Origin: Flavobacterium sp. | GTDB taxonomy: Bacteria > Bacteroidota > Bacteroidia > Flavobacteriales > Flavobacteriaceae | Assembly (NCBI GenBank): GCA_014377455.1 | Contig: JACMPO010000078.1 | Location: 1 to 53,248 of the forward strand | DNA length: 53,248 nt | Direction of reading: 5' to 3' | Shown here: in pieces, positions 16,405-25,778 of the stretch | Numbering within the stretch: position 1 is the stretch's first letter | Layout of the letters: each line of letters begins with the position of its first letter | Program-made: the position numbers and the translations under genes | Notes under the pieces: model-generated | The model's database searches: none | Told to the model about the DNA's origin: nothing | Seen by the model: only the letters and a program-made list of their open reading frames with translations

Positions 16405-17952
16405 TTATTGTATTTCAAAAATTGCTGGCGCAGCAGTTTTAGTCTGAATACCTGCACCATCACCTATAATTTTGGTTTTCACATCAGATATTGTAATTTG
16501 ATCTCCTTTAGAGGCTCTAGCTAGAGCAGAAACACACTGTGCATTAACTCTATCACCATTTACAACTATAGAAGCTTGACCGGGAACTTTAAGAACAAAT
16601 TGCGTTACTTGAAATTTCAAATCATATAAAAAGTCAGGTAATATTGCAGTAATTTGTGAAGATTGCAAACGAGATTTAGCGCCTTTTTGACTTCCTGCAG
16701 CACCACCAATTGCAGCTTGAGGAGCAGGGATTCCTTTGATTCTAAATACTTTTTTGTCAGATACTGATTTTCCGTCTGACATTTTACCAGTTACAGAAAC
16801 TGTAACTTCGTTTCCTTCGCTAGGATTTAAATTATATTTTCCGTTTGCACCAGATTTAGATAAACCAGGAGCAGAAGCAGAAACATTATTGTCGCCTATT
16901 CCAGCAAACGAAATGGTCATTGGGTTTGGTAAACCTCTATAAACAACGTTCATTTTATCAGCTGAAATATTAGCAGTATTTGGACGAGGAACTACAACAT
17001 AACTACCTTTAAAAGGCAACTTAATTGGTTTACCATTCTCCATAAAGTTAAAAGATCCTCCTAAATTTTGCTCACCAACGGCACCGGCTGTGGTCGATAT
17101 AATAGCTTGACCATTAACTAATTTTCCTGGACCTTCAAAACCACTGAATTGTGCGTTTGGGTCATATTTACCCAAAACTACTTTACCAGTTACATTTTCA
17201 CCTTGAAAATAAGCATTTTTATCAAGTACAACTATAGCTTCAAACTTGCTGTATGAAGCCTCACTTACAGCAGCTTTACCTAAAGCAGCACTGTAAATAT
17301 CTGCTTCAGCTTTTTTAATATCATTTTGCCATGCAGTTAATTTTGCTAATGAAGCAATCGCAGGAAAATGTTCAAAATGGTATGATAAGTATTTTTTAGT
17401 TACACCTTCACCATCTTTAACATCGGCTGTATTAAATTTAGATTCTACTTCTTTAATAATTCCATCTAACTTTGATTGTCCAGAGGTTGAAGCTTTCATA
17501 TCTGCTACATATTTACTCATAGCATTAACTATCTCTGTTCCTTTTGCAGAATAATTATCACCTTTAAACCAAGTTTCATCGATGTGTGGTCCTTTATCCA
17601 TTGCCTCATAAGGCAATTTTCCTGTTTTTTCATCAACTTTTACACCATTAGTTGCATCAGCTTTTAAAGACTCAACAAAATCATAAAAAGTTTTAGATAC
17701 TTTTTCAACCTTGTGAGCAGTTACAGCTGCTGCGATAAAATCTCCTTTTGATTCTTCTGCTTTTTTATCAATGCTTTCCAACATCTGCTTGTTGGTAGTA
17801 CTAGATGCTGTATTTGCGCTTTCAAATTTTTCGTTCATCAATCCAAATGCCGAAAGCACTTCTTTTGACATATTTAATGCTAACATCGCGATGAAAACCA
17901 AATACATCAGGTTAATCATCTTCTGTCTAGGGGTTAATTTTCCTCCTGCCAT
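16405..17952 (-). CDS. gldM: GldM, T9SS motor/periplasmic shaft
   Basis: 515 residues. One N-terminal membrane helix (MINLMYLVFIAMLALNMS, about 12-30) follows the short cytoplasmic MAGGKLTPRQK. The long periplasmic part is rich in Lys/Ala helices, then beta-sandwich modules with repeated Gly-Asn loops, as in the D1-D4 architecture of GldM/PorM. GldM and GldL form the proton-powered inner-membrane motor that transmits force to GldK/GldN. The length is typical for Flavobacterium. The C-terminus ends AAPAIFEIQ, as expected for a domain contacting GldKN. Confidence 0.95.
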   Translation of the reverse strand: MAGGKLTPRQKMINLMYLVFIAMLALNMSKEVLSAFGLMNEKFESANTASSTTNKQMLESIDKKAEESKGDFIAAAVTAHKVEKVSKTFYDFVESLKADATNGVKVDEKTGKLPYEAMDKGPHIDETWFKGDNYSAKGTEIVNAMSKYVADMKASTSGQSKLDGIIKEVESKFNTADVKDGEGVTKKYLSYHFEHFPAIASLAKLTAWQNDIKKAEADIYSAALGKAAVSEASYSKFEAIVVLDKNAYFQGENVTGKVVLGKYDPNAQFSGFEGPGKLVNGQAIISTTAGAVGEQNLGGSFNFMENGKPIKLPFKGSYVVVPRPNTANISADKMNVVYRGLPNPMTISFAGIGDNNVSASAPGLSKSGANGKYNLNPSEGNEVTVSVTGKMSDGKSVSDKKVFRIKGIPAPQAAIGGAAGSQKGAKSRLQSSQITAILPDFLYDLKFQVTQFVLKVPGQASIVVNGDRVNAQCVSALARASKGDQITISDVKTKIIGDGAGIQTKTAAPAIFEIQ

Positions 17953-18010
17953 TTTTTCTAATTAGTTTAGTTTAAAATTTTGTTTAATAATAAATTTAGT
18001 TTGAAACTAA

Positions 18011-18649
18011 TTATCCTTTATTGCTCATTGCAGAAAGCATTCCACCATATACATTATTCAATGTAGATAAGTTAGAAGTTAAAGACTGCATTTGATCTTT
18101 TAATTTTAAATTGTTTTCAGCAACTTCATTGTTGATTTGTACATTTCTCTCTGCACTTTGCAATTGAGCTTGGTATAAACCATTTAATGCTTCCATCTGT
18201 GTTGCCGCTTTACCCATTTCTTCAGCATACTTTTTCTGTCCCGCCATTGCGTCAACAGTAGGTGAAATAGATTTAGCTGCTCCTTCAAAATTTTTGATAC
18301 TGTTTCCTAAGCTAGCCATCAACTCACCGTCAATTTTAGCTTCTTTCAACATATTATCTAATTTTTGTGACAACAAACCTTGCGCTTCTTTAGGATCTTC
18401 TAATTTTTTGACATCTTTTTTCTTAGCATCACCACCAGCTAATTCTGGGTAAACTAATGACCAATCTAATTCTTTATCAACTGGTTCAAAAGCTGATAAC
18501 GCAAATATAAATGCTTCTGTTAATAATCCTGTAATTAATAATGCACTTGCAAAAGGCCAGTGTTGGATTTTGAATAATGCTCCAACGATTACAACTGCTG
18601 CACCCATACCATAGGTGAAATTCATAACTTTTTTAGGAATCAATGCCAT
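18011..18649 (-). CDS. gldL: GldL, T9SS inner-membrane motor subunit
   Basis: 212 residues. Two membrane helices at about 10-25 and 33-54 with ALFKIQHWPF between them. A membrane-buried Glu (E45 in GLLTEAFIFAL) corresponds to the conserved helix-2 glutamate described as essential for proton-driven rotation in F. johnsoniae GldL; K27 and H30 are also conserved-type positions. A soluble coiled-coil tail follows (to about 205), ending YGGMLSAMSNKG. Lies between gldK and gldM (59- and 58-bp gaps). Confidence 0.95.
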   Translation of the reverse strand: MALIPKKVMNFTYGMGAAVVIVGALFKIQHWPFASALLITGLLTEAFIFALSAFEPVDKELDWSLVYPELAGGDAKKKDVKKLEDPKEAQGLLSQKLDNMLKEAKIDGELMASLGNSIKNFEGAAKSISPTVDAMAGQKKYAEEMGKAATQMEALNGLYQAQLQSAERNVQINNEVAENNLKLKDQMQSLTSNLSTLNNVYGGMLSAMSNKG

Positions 18650-18708
18650 AATAATAAAATTTTTGTTAGTTAAGTTTAATTTATATTTAAGTTAGTTAAT
18701 ATACAATA

Positions 18709-20115
18709 CTAAAGCTTGATAGCTTTTTTACCGTTTCCAGTAGTTTGAGTTCCCATATAATCTTGAACTGTTCGGAAGCCAATATAGCTTCGTGCCGTAT
18801 CTTGATATTCGAAATCTCTTGTACTTACTTGAAGGAAGTAAGATACATCTTTCCAAGAACCCCCTCGAACAACTTTACGTTTGTTAGAAGTATCAGGAAC
18901 ATTAGGATTCATAGTCGAAACATATTCGTAAGAAGAAGCATCATAAGAAGAGTCTGTCCACTCTGAAACGTTTCCGGCCATGTTGTACAAATTATATCCA
19001 TTAGGTTGATAAGATTTAGCTTCTACCGTATACAAAGCCTGATCTGCAGCGTAATCTCCACGACTTGGTTTGAAATTTGCTAAATAACAACCTCTATCAT
19101 TTTTAGTATATGGTCCACCCCAAGGGTAAGTTCCAGATTGTAATCCACCTCGAGCAGCATATTCCCATTCTGCTTCTGTAGGCAAACGGAAGGAATTAAT
19201 TAAATCTCTTCCTTTTTTCTTTTTAACGTAAATATTTTTATTCAATGTTCTCCAAGCACAGAATGCTTTAGCTTGTTTCCAATTTACCCCAACAACTGGA
19301 TAATCTCCATAAGCCTGATGCCAGAAATAATCGTTGTGCATTGGCTCATTATAAGAATAAGCAAAATCCTTAATCCATGCAGTTGTATCTGGATAGATTT
19401 TAGTATTTTCAGTTTTGATGAATTTACTTCTTTTACCTACTTTAGCTTTAGCTGCAGCTTGAATATCCATCCATGAATAATGAAACTGTAATTTATTTAC
19501 ATCAATTGTTCTTAATCCATTAAATGATTCTGCCACAGGAAGATACATAGTATCCATTACTTCGGTGTAATATTCATCTGGATATTTTTTTGTATCGGTA
19601 ATCAATTTTACTTTTCGGTTTAAACGACGACCAGCATAAGCATCATCAGTTGTTCCAACGCTGTAATAATTTTCATACATATATTTATCATAAGGAGTCA
19701 TCTTAGCTGGATCCTGATCTGCAAAGGCAAAATCACCAATGCTACCAGCAGATTTACCACCTTTTCCCGCACCTGCTTTGGTTCCAGTTTCATCAGCAAG
19801 TATTGCTAAACGAACTCTTATAATAGAATCTTTAACCCAATTCACAAATTGACGATATTCGCTATTTGTAATTTCAGTTTCATCCATATAAAAAGATCGT
19901 ACAGTAACAGTTTTGGTTGGCGCGTCTTGAACGTTAGCTAAATCATCATCTGATTTACCCATTATGAATGCACCACCTGGAACAAGAGTCATCCCGTAAG
20001 GTTTTTCTGGGTGCCACTTCTTACCCTTCACTCCCACTAGTTCGCCCTTATCAGACGATTTGCCGCAACTAGCCAAAAGAGTTAAAATAGATGCAAATGC
20101 AATGAACTTCTTCAT
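18709..20115 (-). CDS. gldK: GldK, T9SS outer-membrane ring lipoprotein
   Basis: 468 residues. Lipobox LLASC gives the lipidated Cys at 17. The rest is an FGE/SUMF1-type sulfatase-modifying fold: PGGAFIMGKSDDD near the start, NEPMHNDYFWHQAYGDYPVVGVNWKQA in the middle, then FRLPTEAEWEYAARGG, YNMAGNVSEWTDSSYD and VVRGGSWKD. GldK pairs with GldN in the large periplasmic/outer-membrane ring of the type IX secretion system. First gene of the minus-strand operon. The 242-nt gap upstream (20116-20357) is AT-rich with no gene and should hold the operon promoter. Confidence 0.95.
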   Translation of the reverse strand: MKKFIAFASILTLLASCGKSSDKGELVGVKGKKWHPEKPYGMTLVPGGAFIMGKSDDDLANVQDAPTKTVTVRSFYMDETEITNSEYRQFVNWVKDSIIRVRLAILADETGTKAGAGKGGKSAGSIGDFAFADQDPAKMTPYDKYMYENYYSVGTTDDAYAGRRLNRKVKLITDTKKYPDEYYTEVMDTMYLPVAESFNGLRTIDVNKLQFHYSWMDIQAAAKAKVGKRSKFIKTENTKIYPDTTAWIKDFAYSYNEPMHNDYFWHQAYGDYPVVGVNWKQAKAFCAWRTLNKNIYVKKKKGRDLINSFRLPTEAEWEYAARGGLQSGTYPWGGPYTKNDRGCYLANFKPSRGDYAADQALYTVEAKSYQPNGYNLYNMAGNVSEWTDSSYDASSYEYVSTMNPNVPDTSNKRKVVRGGSWKDVSYFLQVSTRDFEYQDTARSYIGFRTVQDYMGTQTTGNGKKAIKL

Positions 20116-20357
20116 ATAAATTTGGGTTATATTGTGTATTAAAATTTTAAGGCGGTAAACCTATCTATAATTTTTGAAAAAAACAATTATTTGTTTCTTA
20201 ATTTTAAAATACTGAATCAAAAGTAAATTATAAATTTTGTTAAAAAAAATAAAATACCGATTAAAAACGTTATTTATCGATAAAATGCAAATAAATTTAT
20301 TTATTATAATCTATATCTTACAAATTAGATTAAAAATTAATTTAATCGATATTTGCT

Positions 20358-21509
20358 TTACAGTATTGACTTCCGCTGTGCTTTCCACCATCTTTCTGGC
20401 AATTCCTGATTAGTTGCAGCAACGTAATCAGAATGTAAACACGGTAATAACGTAATTCTTTTATGTTTATTGTGTTGATTTGAAAAAAATGGAATTTCTA
20501 TCCACCAACGTTCGGTTTTATTGCTTTTGTAAAAAACAATTTCTTCTTCTTCAAAAGGAACTATGTATTTAAAGTAATCTTTGTGACTTCCGAATGGATA
20601 TTCATTTGAACGAAAATGAACACCTTCAATAAAATACCAAATAATTTGGGCAATTAACACCGACTCATTTAAACTATTGTTGTGATTAAAAATTCCAAAT
20701 AAACTTACCTTATCGCTAATTCCTGCGTACCTTGCCAATGAACATATTTGCTTTCCATCTAAACCATTAGGAACAAATTTAATGATATTTCCTGAATCAG
20801 ATGACTTTACAGATGTTAAATCTACACTTAAAATATCAGCATCTCTAAAAACTGGCTCTGAAATAGCTATATCATTACTTACTTCACCAAGTCTGTAGGC
20901 ATCAAAATACATTTTTTCTATTAAATCGATCTCTTCTTGAGAATTTAAATAGGTTTGATATCCAATATTCGAAAAATTGAATAGATTGTTTGGTTCCTCT
21001 ACTATAATTTTAGATAAATAAGATTCTGATAAATTATTTCCATCTTGCTTTCCAAAATCAAATTTAGAATCTATTACTACTAAATTGACCATTTGCTCCA
21101 AAGAGTCATAAGAGCGATATAAAGCATACGTTAAGTCCTGTGATCCGCCAATAACTATAGGAATAATTTTTTTCTTAATTAAACTGGACACAACTTTTTC
21201 AACTGCAAAATAAGTGTCATCAATTGAATTTCCAGCTACAATATTACCAAGATCTGCTATTGATTGACTCCAATTACCCGGAAATAAAGAATATAATTCT
21301 TGTCTAACAAAAGTTAAATCTGCTTCAATTAAATGTTCTCCTGAACCTCTATTATCTAAAACTCCAATTATTGCAATATTGATTTTATTCAAATCTGGAA
21401 AATCATCCTTTGAATGAAACACAACTTTACTCGACAAATGTTGTGTCGAATTTTTTTTTATTTCAATCAACAAATCAGCATTTAACGGAGTCAAAAAATC
21501 AAATTCCAT
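20358..21509 (-). CDS. Arginase-fold protein with degenerate metal sites
   Basis: 383 residues with the ureohydrolase (arginase/agmatinase/formimidoylglutamase) fold: IAIIGVLDNRGSG, IIPIVIGGSQDLTYALY, NLVVIDSKFDFG and DILSVDLTSVKSS. In active family members these blocks carry GG-D/E-H, DAHxD and SxDxDxxDP, whose His and Asp residues bind two Mn ions. Here they read GGSQD (H to Q), DSKFD (H to K) and DLTSVKS (second D to T), so about three of six ligands are gone. Catalysis by the usual mechanism is therefore unlikely, despite the usual formimidoylglutamase label. It sits between topA (2-bp gap) and gldK on the same strand, so a structural or assembly role linked to T9SS is conceivable but unproven. 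Confidence 0.8.
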   Translation of the reverse strand: MEFDFLTPLNADLLIEIKKNSTQHLSSKVVFHSKDDFPDLNKINIAIIGVLDNRGSGEHLIEADLTFVRQELYSLFPGNWSQSIADLGNIVAGNSIDDTYFAVEKVVSSLIKKKIIPIVIGGSQDLTYALYRSYDSLEQMVNLVVIDSKFDFGKQDGNNLSESYLSKIIVEEPNNLFNFSNIGYQTYLNSQEEIDLIEKMYFDAYRLGEVSNDIAISEPVFRDADILSVDLTSVKSSDSGNIIKFVPNGLDGKQICSLARYAGISDKVSLFGIFNHNNSLNESVLIAQIIWYFIEGVHFRSNEYPFGSHKDYFKYIVPFEEEEIVFYKSNKTERWWIEIPFFSNQHNKHKRITLLPCLHSDYVAATNQELPERWWKAQRKSIL

Positions 21510-21511
21510 TT

Positions 21512-24028
21512 TTATTTCTTTTTTGGAGTAGCTTTTTTAGCAACTGGTTTTTTTGCCGTGGTTTTCTTTACAGCAGGTTTTTTAGCTGGTGATTTCTTTT
21601 CAATCATAGCTTGCACTTCGGCTAAAGTTAATTTTGATGCTTCAATATCTTTATTCAATTCGATTTTGATTTTACCTTTCGTAATCTCACTTCTTCCCCA
21701 ACGCGCTTTTTGAACTAAAATTCCTTCTGCTTCCCAATTATGGATTACTTTATCTATGTTTTTTTGAAGTTTATCTTCAATTAATTCTTCTATATCATTT
21801 TGTGATAAATTATCAAAATTATATTTCTTAGAAACATTTATAAAAGTTCCATTCCATTTTATAAACGGACCAAAACGACCTGTTCCTTTTTGAACACCTT
21901 CTCCTTTATAAACCGCAATTGGTGCTTCAGCTTGCGCTTTTTCGTCAATTAAAATTTTAGCTCGTTCTAAATCTACATCTAATGGTTCTTCGCCTTTTGG
22001 TAAGGAAACAAAAGTTGCTCCAAACCTAATAAATGGTCCGTATCTGCCTAAACTTACCTCAACTTCTTCTCCTTTGTATGTTCCTAAAGCTTTTGGTAAT
22101 AAAAATAAATTCAATGCTTCTTCTAAACTAATTGTTCCAATATTTTGCTCAGGACGCAAACTCGCAAATTTCTTTTCTTCGTCTTCACTATCGCCAATTT
22201 GAGCCATAGCACCGAATTTCCCTAAACGAACCAAAACCACTTTACCCGATTCTGGATGTTTTCCCAATATACGTTCGCCACTTTCTCTGTCGGCATTGGC
22301 TTCAACATCTTTTACATTTGGATGAAATTTATCATAAAACTCCTGCATCATGATGGTCCAATTGATATTTCCTTCGGCGATTTCGTCAAAATCTTGTTCT
22401 ACTTTGGCAGTAAAATTATAATCTAAAATCGCATCGAAATTTTTTACCAAGAAATCAGTCACAATATTTCCAATATCTGTAGGAACTAATTTTCCCTTGT
22501 CTGAACCCGTATTTTCTTTTAAAATTACATCAGAAACTTTACCCGATTGCAAAGTCAACTGGGTATATTTTCGTTCTTGACCTTCCAAAGTTCCTTTTTC
22601 AACATAACTTCTGTTGATGATAGTAGAAATTGTTGGCGCATAAGTTGACGGTCGACCAATTCCTAATTCTTCTAATTTTTTTACCAACGAAGCTTCGGTA
22701 TAACGACTTGGTGGACGAGAATAACGTTCAGTTGCTGTAATGTAATTATTGACCAACTTTTCGTTGACTTTCATTGCTGGTAACATTCCTTCTTGCTCTT
22801 CATCATCGTCATCGTTGCCTTCGAGATAAACTTTAAGAAAACCTTCAAATTTTATAACTTCACCAGATGCTGTAAAAATTTCTTGGTGTTTATTGGCTTC
22901 AATTTTTACATTAGTACGTTCTAATTCGGCATCAGCCATTTGAGAAGCCAACGTTCTTTTCCAAATTAAATCATACAAACGTGCTTGATCACGATCGATA
23001 TTTACCGTGTGACGGGACATATCAGTCGGACGAATGGCTTCGTGTGCTTCCTGTGCACCTTTACTTTTATTGGTAAATGTTCGTGGTTTAGAAAATTCTT
23101 TACCGTATGATTTCGTAATTTCTGCTTGCGCCGCATTCATCGCTTCATTGGAAAGATTTACCGAATCGGTTCTCATATAGGTTATCAAACCTGCTTCGTA
23201 CAATCGTTGTGCCAATTGCATTGTAATTCCTACTGGCAAATACAGTTTACGTGCTGCTTCTTGTTGTAAAGTGGAGGTTGTAAATGGTCCAGCTGGTGTT
23301 TTTTTGGTCGGTTTAGTTTCTAAATCGGCAACCTTATAATTGGAACCTATATTTTTAGCCAAAAAATCTTCAGCTTCTTTTTTCGTGTTGAAATTCTTAG
23401 GAAGTTTTGCTTTAAACGATTTTCCAGTTTCGTTAGTAAACTCAGCAACGACCGAATAACTTGCTTGTGCTTTAAAGTTTTGAATTTCGCGTTCACGCTC
23501 TACAATTAATCGTACCGAAACCGATTGAACTCGACCAGCAGAAAGTCCGCCTTTAATTTTTCTCCATAAAACTGGTGACAATTCGTAACCAACTAATCGA
23601 TCTAAAACGCGACGTGCTTGTTGCGCATTTACCAAATTGTAATCTATTTCTCGTGGATTTTCAATTGCTTTTAGGATAGCTGTTTTGGTTATTTCGTGAA
23701 AAACAATTCTCTTGGTTTTGTGTTTATCTAAATTTAATTCTTCCGACAAATGCCAAGAAATAGCTTCACCCTCGCGATCTTCATCGGAAGCAAGCCAAAC
23801 CATATCTGCTTTTTTTGCAAGTCCACGAAGCTTTGTTACCAACGCTTTTTTGTCTGCAGAAACTTCGTATTTGGGTTTAAAACCGTTTTCGACATCAACG
23901 CCTATTTCTTTAGAAGGCAAATCGGCAATATGACCATAACTTGATTCTACTTGATAATCTGCCCCAAGAAATTTCTCGATGGTTTTTGCTTTTGCTGGTG
24001 ACTCAACTATTACTAAATTCTTTGCCAT
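21512..24028 (-). CDS. topA: DNA topoisomerase I
   Basis: 838 residues, type IA. The TOPRIM domain starts at NLVIVESPAKAKTIEKFLG and has the acidic DED at 82-84 (SDEDREGE). The catalytic Tyr is Y284 in GLITYMRTDSV. C-terminal repeats of the GRFGPFI type (for example TGRFGPFIKWNGTF) replace zinc fingers, as in many Bacteroidota. The last 25 residues are a Lys/Ala/Pro-rich basic tail, typical of flavobacterial TopA. Removes negative supercoils during transcription. Followed 2 bp later by the arginase-like gene. Confidence 0.96.
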   Translation of the reverse strand: MAKNLVIVESPAKAKTIEKFLGADYQVESSYGHIADLPSKEIGVDVENGFKPKYEVSADKKALVTKLRGLAKKADMVWLASDEDREGEAISWHLSEELNLDKHKTKRIVFHEITKTAILKAIENPREIDYNLVNAQQARRVLDRLVGYELSPVLWRKIKGGLSAGRVQSVSVRLIVEREREIQNFKAQASYSVVAEFTNETGKSFKAKLPKNFNTKKEAEDFLAKNIGSNYKVADLETKPTKKTPAGPFTTSTLQQEAARKLYLPVGITMQLAQRLYEAGLITYMRTDSVNLSNEAMNAAQAEITKSYGKEFSKPRTFTNKSKGAQEAHEAIRPTDMSRHTVNIDRDQARLYDLIWKRTLASQMADAELERTNVKIEANKHQEIFTASGEVIKFEGFLKVYLEGNDDDDEEQEGMLPAMKVNEKLVNNYITATERYSRPPSRYTEASLVKKLEELGIGRPSTYAPTISTIINRSYVEKGTLEGQERKYTQLTLQSGKVSDVILKENTGSDKGKLVPTDIGNIVTDFLVKNFDAILDYNFTAKVEQDFDEIAEGNINWTIMMQEFYDKFHPNVKDVEANADRESGERILGKHPESGKVVLVRLGKFGAMAQIGDSEDEEKKFASLRPEQNIGTISLEEALNLFLLPKALGTYKGEEVEVSLGRYGPFIRFGATFVSLPKGEEPLDVDLERAKILIDEKAQAEAPIAVYKGEGVQKGTGRFGPFIKWNGTFINVSKKYNFDNLSQNDIEELIEDKLQKNIDKVIHNWEAEGILVQKARWGRSEITKGKIKIELNKDIEASKLTLAEVQAMIEKKSPAKKPAVKKTTAKKPVAKKATPKKK

Positions 24029-24182
24029 TTACATTTTTTTCTGGAGCAAAAGTAGAAGTTTTTTTTAGATTTTTAGTTTATGATTGAAAATTTGAAAAAT
24101 TTGATTCAATCATAAAATTAAAAACATGGCTAATTTAGAGACTTCAATAATCAAAATTTATTGTTAAAAACAATCTGCCAAC

Positions 24183-24214
24183 TTGTCAGATTTTATTTTT
24201 TAGTAGTATATTTG
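24183..24214 (+). promoter_or_regulatory. Candidate promoter of miaB
   Basis: TTG at 24183-24185 and TATATTTG at 24207-24214 fit the Bacteroidota -33/-7 pattern (TTTG and TAnnTTTG) with 21 bp between. The -7 box ends 22 bp before the miaB ATG at 24237. Confidence 0.5.
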
Positions 24215-24236
24215 TTGATCGATTTGAATAATATTT

Positions 24237-25682
24237 ATGGAAAAAATTGTGGACGAAAATAAACAAGGCGAAAGTCTGGTTTTAGATTATAAATTGGAAA
24301 ATACCAAAAAACTTTTTATAGAAAGTTATGGCTGTGCGATGAACTTCTCGGACAGTGAAGTGGTTGCGTCTATTTTGTCCAACAATGGTTATAACACTAC
24401 AAATATTATTGAAGAAGCCGATTTGGTTTTGGTAAACACGTGTTCTATTCGTGACAAAGCCGAACAAACAATACGAAAACGTCTAGAAAAATACAACGCC
24501 GTAAAAAGAACCAATCCGAATATGAAAGTTGGGGTTTTGGGTTGTATGGCAGAACGTTTGAAAGAAAAATTCTTAGATGAAGAAAAAATTGTAGATTTAG
24601 TTGTTGGACCCGATGCCTACAAAGATTTACCCAATTTGCTTGCCGAAGTTGAAGAAGGTCGCGATGCTATAAATGTGATTTTGAGTAAAGAAGAAACCTA
24701 CGGAGATATTTCTCCAGTTCGATTAATGAGTAACGGAATTACTGCTTTAGTTTCTATAACTCGCGGTTGTGATAATATGTGTACGTTTTGCGTTGTGCCT
24801 TTTACTCGTGGCAGAGAACGAAGTCGTGAACCGCAAAGTATTATGACGGAAATTCAAGATTTGTGGGACAAAGGTTTTAAGGAAATTACACTTTTAGGTC
24901 AAAATGTTGACAGTTATCTTTGGTATGGTGGCGGATTGAAAAAAGATTTTGAAAATGCGAGTGAAATTCAAAAAGCGACTTCGGTAAATTTTGATCAATT
25001 ACTAGAAATGGTTGCTGTTAATTTTCCAAAAATGCGCATTCGATTTTCGACATCGAATCCTCAAGATATGCATGAAAGCGTGTTGCACATTATTGCGAAA
25101 TATCCAAATATTTGTAAGCACATTCATTTACCGGTACAATCGGGAAGCAACAGAATATTGAAGGAAATGAATCGTTTACACACTCGAGAAGAATACATGA
25201 CGTTGATTGATAAAATTAAAACTATAATTCCAGAGGCATCAATTAGTCAGGATATGATTGCTGGTTTTCCGACAGAAACCGAAGAAGATCACAGAGATAC
25301 TTTGTCACTGATGGAATATGTTAAATATAGTTTTGGATATATGTACAGTTATTCAGAACGCCCAGGAACATTAGCTGGAAGAAAAATGGATGACGACGTA
25401 CCAGAAGAAACCAAAGCCAGACGTTTACAAGAAATTGTAGACTTACAACAAAAACATGCTTGGCAAAGAAGTGAAGAATTCATTGGTAAAACCGTAGAGG
25501 TTTTAATCGAAAAATTGTCTAAAAAATCAAAAGAGGAATTTTCTGGTAGAAATTCACAAAGTATTACGGTTGTTTTTCCTAAAGAAGATTATAAAATTGG
25601 TGATTTTGTGAATATCAAAATTGAAAGTTGCACGAGTGGCACTTTGAAAGGAAAAGCTGTTGGGTTAAGTGATATGAATTAA
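24237..25682 (+). CDS. miaB: tRNA-2-methylthio-N6-isopentenyladenosine synthase MiaB
   Basis: 481 residues. The N-terminal MTTase domain has C33 (ESYGCAMN), C69 (NTCSIRD) and C103 (LGCMAE), ligands of the auxiliary 4Fe-4S cluster. The radical-SAM motif is C178-x3-C182-x2-C185 (GCDNMCTFC), followed by VVPFTRGRERSR. The C-terminal TRAM-like domain starts near EFIGKTVEVLIE. The enzyme adds a methylthio group at position 2 of i6A37 in tRNAs reading UNN codons. All six cluster cysteines are present. Length is typical. Confidence 0.95.
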   Translation: MEKIVDENKQGESLVLDYKLENTKKLFIESYGCAMNFSDSEVVASILSNNGYNTTNIIEEADLVLVNTCSIRDKAEQTIRKRLEKYNAVKRTNPNMKVGVLGCMAERLKEKFLDEEKIVDLVVGPDAYKDLPNLLAEVEEGRDAINVILSKEETYGDISPVRLMSNGITALVSITRGCDNMCTFCVVPFTRGRERSREPQSIMTEIQDLWDKGFKEITLLGQNVDSYLWYGGGLKKDFENASEIQKATSVNFDQLLEMVAVNFPKMRIRFSTSNPQDMHESVLHIIAKYPNICKHIHLPVQSGSNRILKEMNRLHTREEYMTLIDKIKTIIPEASISQDMIAGFPTETEEDHRDTLSLMEYVKYSFGYMYSYSERPGTLAGRKMDDDVPEETKARRLQEIVDLQQKHAWQRSEEFIGKTVEVLIEKLSKKSKEEFSGRNSQSITVVFPKEDYKIGDFVNIKIESCTSGTLKGKAVGLSDMN

Positions 25683-25683
25683 A

Positions 25684-25776
25684 TAGAACCGCAAATTCGC
25701 GAATTTTCTTTTTTAAAATTTGCGTAATATGCGGTTAGAATAATAATAAATAGATTGCTTCGTGCCTCGCAATGAT
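25684..25776. repeat. Intergenic hairpin plus gcttcgtgcctcgcaatga repeat
   Basis: aaccgcaaattcgcgaatttt near 25686 pairs imperfectly with aaaatttgcgtaatatgcggtt ending at 25737 (a long hairpin; possible miaB terminator). gattgcttcgtgcctcgcaa at 25753-25772 then resembles a dispersed intergenic motif, present again in altered form at 29373-29402. Confidence 0.55.
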
Positions 25777-25778
25777 AT

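Noticed and set aside
20358..21509. Calling the gene hutG (formimidoylglutamase)
   Set aside because: Fold matches but several metal-binding residues are replaced, so the enzymatic name is not supported.
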